A DNA stretch of 59,832 bases from Bacteroidetes bacterium GWF2_38_335 (lineage in GTDB: Bacteria > Bacteroidota > Bacteroidia > Bacteroidales > GWF2-38-335). Both the position numbers and the translations under genes were made by a program. The notes beneath the pieces are model-generated. The model was not told where the DNA came from. It searched no databases and was given only the letters and a program-made list of their open reading frames with translations. Each line of letters opens with the position of its first letter. The first letter of the stretch is position 1. The stretch lies in assembly GCA_001769535.1 (NCBI GenBank), contig MEOH01000025.1:1-59832 (forward strand). The letters run 5' to 3'. Below are positions 54,712 to 59,832 of this stretch, in pieces.

Positions 54712-56693
54712 GATACCTGTATTTGCTGGCTGTTTTAATCCTTGTTTCATGCAGCAGTGAAAATGAAAAAAATAATAAGTCTCCTGAAACAAAAATAGTT
54801 TCAAGATTTGATTATCCTGATGTTCTTGACTTGCATGGTTTTCCGGAAAATAAACAGGCCGATTCCCTGCAGCTTTTTTTTGATTTGGGTGCATGGTACG
54901 GATTTTCATTGCCCGGATTAAATGACACTGCTCATTTCGGGGCGTTTGCCGGGCCATTTCTTCTTGATCAGTACAAAAGCCGCTGGCTGATGAAATTCCC
55001 GGTAAAAATTTCACTGTGCAATCATAGCAGTCCTCAACGCTGCAACTATTCGAATGTGAAAATTATTTCCTTCCCGGGCATTCTCAGCCAGGAATTTACC
55101 AATGACAACTTCAGTGTCAAACTTGATTTGATTTATGTCAGCCCTTCAACATCCTTGCTAAGAACCATTGTAAAAAACAACTCCGATTTATCCGGAAGCT
55201 TCTCACTCAGTCTGGAATCAGAGTTTTTTCCAAATGATCAAATTGAAGTTTCAACCCGTGACAATGAGTTGATTTATAAAAAAGATAAAGACATTATTTC
55301 AATAATACCCGGAAAAAGTTACAATCTGAAAACTTTTAAAAATGAAAAGTATTTTACCGGCGTTTCTTCTGAACTGGTTACACTGAATTCACATGAATCC
55401 TACAAAAGCTTTTCCTATATTTCTGTTTATAACGAAAACGACAGTATTGACAGGAGCTTCCTGAAAGAAGTACCTGAATGGTTGATGGATAAAAACAACA
55501 AAAGATGGAACAGATATCTTGAAAATATTTTTGACGCAATCAGCCAGACTGATGAACAATATTGCAAAATTGCTGTGAAATGTCTTCAGACTCTTGTTTC
55601 AAGTTGGCGTGTGGCAAGAGGAGCGCTGAAGCATGAGGGACTGTTTCCGTCATATTCCTATACCGGCTTTCATGGTTTCTGGGCGTGGGATTCATGGAAA
55701 CATGCCGTTGCGCTCGCAATTTTTGAACCCGGGGTGGCAAAAAACCAGGTAAGAGCAATGTTTGATTATCAGGATTCGTCCGGAATGATTGTCGATTGCG
55801 TTTTTCCCGATACCCTTCAGGAAAAAATAAACCGCAGAAACACCAAACCGCCTCTGGCTGCCTGGAGTGTGTGGAAAATATATGAAAGAACCGGTGATAA
55901 AGAATTCTTACTAGAGATGTTTCCCAAACTTCTGAAATATCATAAATGGTGGTATCAGTACCGCGATCATGATAAAAACGGAATATGTGAGTTTGGAAGT
56001 TGCGACGGGTCAAGGATTGCTGCTGCATGGGAAAGTGGAATGGATAATGCCGTTAGATTTGACAGCGCTCAGATTGTAAAAAATGAGAATGGGGGATATA
56101 GTCTTGACCAGGAATCGGTCGACCTCAATACTTTTCTTTGGATTGAAAAAAAATTCCTCAGGAAAATAGCCATTGTGACCGGAATTACAGTACCGGAATT
56201 GCTTGCCGATGAAGGAAATAAAATCAGAAACACTTTTTATGATCAGACAATGGGGTATTTTTTTGACTACAATCCCCAAAAGAAAAACCATGTAAAAATA
56301 TTTGGTCCGGAAGGTTGGCTGCCTTTGTGGGCCCGACTGGCTTTGCCTCAACAAGCCGAAAAGGTGAAAGAAATTATGATGTCTGAAAAGCATTTTATGA
56401 CCTATTTTCCCTTGCCAACACTTTCTGTTAGTCACAAAATGTTCGATCCGTTTAATGGTTACTGGCGCGGACCGGTATGGATTGATCAGGTGTATTTTGG
56501 AATTGCCGGATTGAAAAATTATGGATTTGTAAATGAAGCGAATAAAATAAAAAAACTTGTTTTTGAAAATCTGGAAAAACAAAAAAACAAACCTTTGTAC
56601 GAAAATTACCATCCGGCAAACGGAAAGGGATTAAATGCCCGCAATTTCAGCTGGACTGCAGCACATTTGCTGATGATCCTTTGGGAAGAATGA
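54708..56693 (+). CDS. GH63-like glycoside hydrolase, lipoprotein
   Basis: A 661-residue lipoprotein (lipobox LVSC, cysteine 15). An N-terminal beta domain (about 20-250) precedes an (alpha/alpha)6 barrel of the GH63/processing-glucosidase type: GFWAWDSWKHAVALAIF with the likely catalytic Asp, NTKPPLAAWSVWKIYERTG, ICEFGSCDG, WESGMDNAVRFD, and PFNGYWRGPVWIDQVYFGI with the conserved Trp-Arg region. GH63 enzymes cleave alpha-glucosidic bonds, in eukaryotes the alpha-1,2 glucose of N-glycan precursors. Collagen hydroxylysine carries Glc-alpha-1,2-Gal, so it could expose the next sugar. This is inference from linkage and context; relatives also act on mannosylglycerate or glucosylglycerate. Confidence 0.82.
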   Translation: MRYLYLLAVLILVSCSSENEKNNKSPETKIVSRFDYPDVLDLHGFPENKQADSLQLFFDLGAWYGFSLPGLNDTAHFGAFAGPFLLDQYKSRWLMKFPVKISLCNHSSPQRCNYSNVKIISFPGILSQEFTNDNFSVKLDLIYVSPSTSLLRTIVKNNSDLSGSFSLSLESEFFPNDQIEVSTRDNELIYKKDKDIISIIPGKSYNLKTFKNEKYFTGVSSELVTLNSHESYKSFSYISVYNENDSIDRSFLKEVPEWLMDKNNKRWNRYLENIFDAISQTDEQYCKIAVKCLQTLVSSWRVARGALKHEGLFPSYSYTGFHGFWAWDSWKHAVALAIFEPGVAKNQVRAMFDYQDSSGMIVDCVFPDTLQEKINRRNTKPPLAAWSVWKIYERTGDKEFLLEMFPKLLKYHKWWYQYRDHDKNGICEFGSCDGSRIAAAWESGMDNAVRFDSAQIVKNENGGYSLDQESVDLNTFLWIEKKFLRKIAIVTGITVPELLADEGNKIRNTFYDQTMGYFFDYNPQKKNHVKIFGPEGWLPLWARLALPQQAEKVKEIMMSEKHFMTYFPLPTLSVSHKMFDPFNGYWRGPVWIDQVYFGIAGLKNYGFVNEANKIKKLVFENLEKQKNKPLYENYHPANGKGLNARNFSWTAAHLLMILWEE

Positions 56694-56764
56694 ATTCCTT
56701 GTTACTTTTAATCAATTCAAGCCTTGCCGCAAAACTGTGTTTATGAACTTTCAACTAATAAACC

Positions 56765-56772
56765 TATCTTTG
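56765..56772 (+). promoter_or_regulatory. TAnnTTTG promoter box of era
   Basis: TATCTTTG lies 19 bp before the era ATG, in a spacer of 98 bp after the glucosidase gene. The match to the Bacteroidota -7 consensus is exact. The -33 region is unclear. Confidence 0.65.
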
Positions 56773-56791
56773 CAAATTATTATTTAAACAC

Positions 56792-57673
56792 ATGACACAT
56801 AAAGCAGGATTTGTAAATATTCTTGGAAACCCCAATGTGGGCAAATCTACCCTGATGAATGCGCTGGTTGGTGAAAAACTTTCAATTATCACTTCAAAAG
56901 CCCAAACAACCCGCCACCGGATCATGGGAATTGTAAATGGTGAAGATTTCCAGATTGTTTATTCTGATACGCCCGGAATTCTAAAACCCGCTTATAAACT
57001 TCAGGAGTCCATGATGAAGTTTGTTTCACTGGCCATGCGTGATGCCGATATCATTCTGTATCTCACAGACATATACGAAACTCCGGACAAAAACATGAAT
57101 TACATCAGCAAACTGCAAAAAACCAAGATTCCTGTTATCCTGCTGATTAATAAAATTGACCAGTCAAACCAGGATCAGCTTGCAGCGCTGGTTGAAATGT
57201 GGCACGGTATTCTACCTGATTCAGAAATCCTTCCCATTTCGGCATTGAAAAAATTCAATGTTGAACCTTTGCTTAAAAAGGTAACATCCATGTTGCCCGA
57301 ATCTGAACCTTTTTTTCCGAAAGATCAGCTAACCGATAAATCACAGCGCTTTTTCATTGAAGAAATGATCAGGGAAAAAATATTGTTGCACTATTCCAAG
57401 GAAATCCCATATTCGGTTGAAGTTGAAACCGAAGATTTTATCGAGGAAGAAAAAATTATCAGGATCAGAACTATAATTTTTGTGATGCGCGACTCCCAAA
57501 AAGGAATCATCATTGGCCATAAAGGTGAAAAACTTAAAAAAGTAGGCACCGAAGCCAGAAAAGATGCTGAAGATTTTTTTGGAAAAAAAGTGTTTCTCGA
57601 AATCATCGTCAGGGTTAACAAAGACTGGCGCGATGATAAAAAACAATTGAAAAGATACGGCTACGAAGTATAA
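56792..57673 (+). CDS. era: GTPase Era
   Basis: A 293-residue ribosome-assembly GTPase that acts on the 30S subunit. The G domain has [12 protein letters not shown] (G1), [10 protein letters not shown] (G2), SDTPGI (G3) and INKID (G4). The KH-type RNA-binding domain follows from about residue 200, with [20 protein letters not shown] as the GxxG loop. Transcribed with der, 23 bp apart. Confidence 0.97.
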   Translation: MTHKAGFVNILGNPNVGKSTLMNALVGEKLSIITSKAQTTRHRIMGIVNGEDFQIVYSDTPGILKPAYKLQESMMKFVSLAMRDADIILYLTDIYETPDKNMNYISKLQKTKIPVILLINKIDQSNQDQLAALVEMWHGILPDSEILPISALKKFNVEPLLKKVTSMLPESEPFFPKDQLTDKSQRFFIEEMIREKILLHYSKEIPYSVEVETEDFIEEEKIIRIRTIIFVMRDSQKGIIIGHKGEKLKKVGTEARKDAEDFFGKKVFLEIIVRVNKDWRDDKKQLKRYGYEV

Positions 57674-57696
57674 ATAGTAGCACAAAACATAAGAAA

Positions 57697-59001
57697 ATGA
57701 GCAGTATTGTTGCAATAGTCGGAAGACCTAATGTAGGTAAATCAACATTCTTTAACCGCCTCACCGAATCGCGTGATGCCATTGTCGATGAAGTTTCGGG
57801 CGTTACCCGCGACCGTCATTACGGAAAATGCGAATGGAATGGAAAGGAATTTTCAGTGGTCGATACCGGTGGATATGTTACAAATTCAGATGATATCTTC
57901 GAAGAGGAAATTCGCCGTCAGGTAATGATGGCCCTTGAAGAATGTGATTCAATTATATTCATGGTTGATGTGCTCAGCGGTATTACTGACCTTGATATGG
58001 CTGTTGCCGGCATTCTTAGAAAATCAAAAAAACCTGTTTTTGTTGTAGTTAATAAAGTGGATAACCACGACAGGATTTACGATGCGCAGGAATTCCATTC
58101 TCTCGGTTTGGGCGATATTTATTGCGTTTCCTCCATGTCTGGCAGCGGTACAGGTGAAGTGCTCGACGAACTTGTTAAAACTCTTGAGGGTGAAATAGAT
58201 GAAATGGAAACGGATATTCCTAAATATGTAATTGTAGGACGTCCAAATGTTGGAAAATCATCTTTGCTGAATGCTCTTTTGGGTGAAGAACGTGCTATTG
58301 TAACCGATATTGCCGGTACTACCCGCGACACCATTAATACCCGTTTCAATAAGTTCGGACATGACTTTTACCTCATCGACACTGCCGGTTTGAGAAAAAA
58401 AGGGAAAGTTTCAGAAGACCTTGAATTCTACTCCGTTATGCGTGCCATCCGCACCATTGAACAGGCCGATGTTTGCCTGCTTGTTCTCGATGCCACACTG
58501 GGAATCGAATCACAGGATCTTAATATATTCCAGTTGATCGAAAAAAACGGAAAAGGCGTGGTAATTCTTGTAAACAAATGGGATTTGTTTGAAAAGGACA
58601 CCAATTCGGCCAGAGATTATACCAAATTAATCGAATCCAAAATAGCCCCGTTTAGCGATGTGCCTATTATCTATACTTCGGTAATTAATAAGCAACGTAT
58701 TCATAAAGTACTTGAGGAAGCTGCTAAGGTAAACGAAAACAGACGAAGAAAAATTCTGACTTCCCGCCTGAATGAGTTTCTTCAGGAAGTGGTTGAAAAT
58801 TACCCGCCACCATCTGTTAAAGGTAAGTTTGTTAAAATAAAATTTGCAATACAACTTGCAACACAATGTCCCTCTTTTGCTTTTTTCTGCAACCTGCCTC
58901 AGTATGTGAAAGAACCTTATAAACGATATCTTGAGAATAAACTCAGAGAATATTTTGATTATAAGGGCGTGCCAATCAGGATTTATATGAGAAATAAATA
59001 A
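57697..59001 (+). CDS. der: GTPase Der (EngA)
   Basis: A 434-residue essential GTPase with two G domains and a KH-like tail, working in 50S subunit assembly. First G domain: [26 protein letters not shown] and NKVD. Second: [32 protein letters not shown] and NKWD. The C-terminal KH domain runs from about residue 355. Starts 23 bp after era. Confidence 0.97.
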   Translation: MSSIVAIVGRPNVGKSTFFNRLTESRDAIVDEVSGVTRDRHYGKCEWNGKEFSVVDTGGYVTNSDDIFEEEIRRQVMMALEECDSIIFMVDVLSGITDLDMAVAGILRKSKKPVFVVVNKVDNHDRIYDAQEFHSLGLGDIYCVSSMSGSGTGEVLDELVKTLEGEIDEMETDIPKYVIVGRPNVGKSSLLNALLGEERAIVTDIAGTTRDTINTRFNKFGHDFYLIDTAGLRKKGKVSEDLEFYSVMRAIRTIEQADVCLLVLDATLGIESQDLNIFQLIEKNGKGVVILVNKWDLFEKDTNSARDYTKLIESKIAPFSDVPIIYTSVINKQRIHKVLEEAAKVNENRRRKILTSRLNEFLQEVVENYPPPSVKGKFVKIKFAIQLATQCPSFAFFCNLPQYVKEPYKRYLENKLREYFDYKGVPIRIYMRNK

Positions 59002-59066
59002 GAACATTGAAAATAAAAGAAATAATAATTTCATTTTTCCGTTTTTTGTTTTGTAAATTTGCTCTG

Positions 59067-59558
59067 ATGAAAAGAGTGGCTCTCATAATTATAGCAATTA
59101 TTTTTGTTGTGGTTTCCTGCAAAAAAATAGAGGAGTACCCCGATACGCCTCAAATTACAGGTATCACTTATTCTATTAAAGATACCGTTGATGCTTTGGA
59201 TAATCATGTGAAAAAACTGATACTTGAACTTTCCGTAATTGACGGGGATGGCGATCTTGGACTTTTTGACAGCGATACTGTGTCGCCCGGCGACACTTCA
59301 AAGGTTTACATTTATCAGTACAATAGGATAAACGGAATTTATGTTCCCGAAGAAGTTGAGGAAAATCGCTTTTACCGGATTCCTTTTTCACAGCCGGCCG
59401 GACAAAATAAAACATTGAAATGCCGCATCCTTATTGATATGGAATATCAGGTTATGGATAATTTCAGCGACACGCTTAAATATGAATGCTTTATCATTGA
59501 CAGGGCATGGCACAAAAGCAATGTGATAACTTCTCCGGAAATTGTAATTGATAAGTAA
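59067..59558 (+). CDS. Lipoprotein of unknown function
   Basis: A 163-residue lipoprotein (lipobox VVVSC, cysteine 16) with a single beta-rich domain. LELSVIDGDGDLGLFDSD is a calcium-loop-like acidic stretch found in several Bacteroidota lipoproteins that often sit after der. The start is taken at ATG 59067; an upstream ATG at 59007 would place 20 charged residues before the lipoprotein signal. Its role is unknown. Confidence 0.82.
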   Translation: MKRVALIIIAIIFVVVSCKKIEEYPDTPQITGITYSIKDTVDALDNHVKKLILELSVIDGDGDLGLFDSDTVSPGDTSKVYIYQYNRINGIYVPEEVEENRFYRIPFSQPAGQNKTLKCRILIDMEYQVMDNFSDTLKYECFIIDRAWHKSNVITSPEIVIDK

Positions 59559-59576
59559 TTCCAAATTTCTGTAAAT

Positions 59577-59668
59577 CAGTGAGACTATAATTTCAGGAAC
59601 GATAGTGAACTGAAATTATCTAGTCGAACTGATCCCGAGTGAAGCCGAGGGATCTCTAAGTCATATTC
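59577..59668 (+). repeat. 92-bp direct repeat, copy 1
   Basis: A 92-bp unit identical, except for one base (59659), to 59741-59832. It contains an inverted pair built on TAATTTCAG/CTGAAATTA and GACTA/TAGTC, and a second hairpin GATCCC/GGGATC. REP-type palindromic sequence; no open frame. Confidence 0.85.
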
Positions 59669-59708
59669 CTCGCCCCTTGGGGCGGATATATAAAAAATCC
59701 TTAGCTGA

Positions 59709-59733
59709 TACCCCGCTGCTCTGCGGCGGGGTA
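59709..59733 (+). repeat. GC hairpin between the 92-bp repeats
   Basis: A perfect 8-bp stem, TACCCCGC and GCGGGGTA, around a 9-nt loop, lying between the two 92-bp units. Probably part of the same composite palindromic element rather than a terminator, since no T tract follows. Confidence 0.6.
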
Positions 59734-59740
59734 GTTCATT

Positions 59741-59832
59741 CAGTGAGACTATAATTTCAGGAACGATAGTGAACTGAAATTATCTAGTCGAACTGATCCC
59801 GAGTGAAGCCGAGGGATCTCTAGGTCATATTC
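59741..59832 (+). repeat. 92-bp direct repeat, copy 2
   Basis: Second copy of the 92-bp unit, reaching the last base of the window. The array may continue beyond the edge. Confidence 0.85.

Noticed and set aside
55540-56612. Two long open frames on the minus strand
   Set aside because: They are antisense to the GH63-like gene, contain no recognisable domain, and have atypical low-complexity composition.

Overview
The window is from a Bacteroidota genome, most likely an anaerobic Bacteroidales/Marinilabiliales-type organism. The evidence is the C-terminal sorting domains of the type IX secretion system (T9SS), many signal-peptide lipoproteins, promoter boxes of the TAnnTTTG type, a 465-residue fold-III arginine decarboxylase typical of this phylum, DUF4831 and SprB-type repeats, and an oxygen-sensitive glycyl-radical enzyme. 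No rRNA, tRNA, CRISPR array, prophage or intact transposase was seen. The only trace of mobile DNA is a decayed ORF6N gene between direct repeats, plus two families of hairpin-rich dispersed repeats.

Layout. 0.5-2.3 kb: ClC chloride channel. 2.5-10.1 kb: three large secreted T9SS proteins. The third is a thioredoxin (TlpA)-PKD protein whose first active-site cysteine codon is an in-frame TGA followed by a short stem-loop, so it looks like a selenoprotein. 10.1-12.3 kb (minus): ribF, rnhA and marC. 12.4-15.8 kb (minus): polyamine operon of arginine decarboxylase, agmatinase and a deoxyhypusine-synthase homologue. 16.3-18.5 kb (minus): secreted sialidase-like protein and a glutathione peroxidase homologue.

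18.6-31.9 kb (plus): a large arsenic/redox island with three ArsR repressors. It carries arsenate reductase, ArsM methyltransferase, ACR3 efflux, an ABC transporter, an ArsP-type permease, an ArsG/CcdA-type permease with ArsF-like partners, and a long series of small thioredoxin-like, rhodanese-like and outer-membrane proteins. Four palindromic operators sit at the same offset over a TAnnTTTR promoter box, tying the transcription units into one regulon.

32-37.5 kb: ORF6N remnant between 52-bp direct repeats, a propeller sensor with a PP2C phosphatase, and a convergent LuxR response regulator/histidine kinase pair. 37.6-45.8 kb: housekeeping and transport genes (peptide transporter, NAD(P)HX repair enzyme, DUF4831 protein, thioredoxin, RecJ). 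46.4 kb: folB.

46.9-56.7 kb (plus): a tight six-gene unit encoding a glycyl-radical activase, a 4-hydroxyproline dehydratase (HypD), a fused hydroxylysine-kinase/phospholyase-like protein, an S37 proline-specific tripeptidyl aminopeptidase, an NTF2-like protein and a GH63-like glucosidase. Together these could dismantle collagen: proline-rich peptides, hydroxyproline, hydroxylysine and perhaps its glucosyl-galactose decoration. 56.8-59.6 kb: era, der and a lipoprotein, followed by another repeat family at the window edge.
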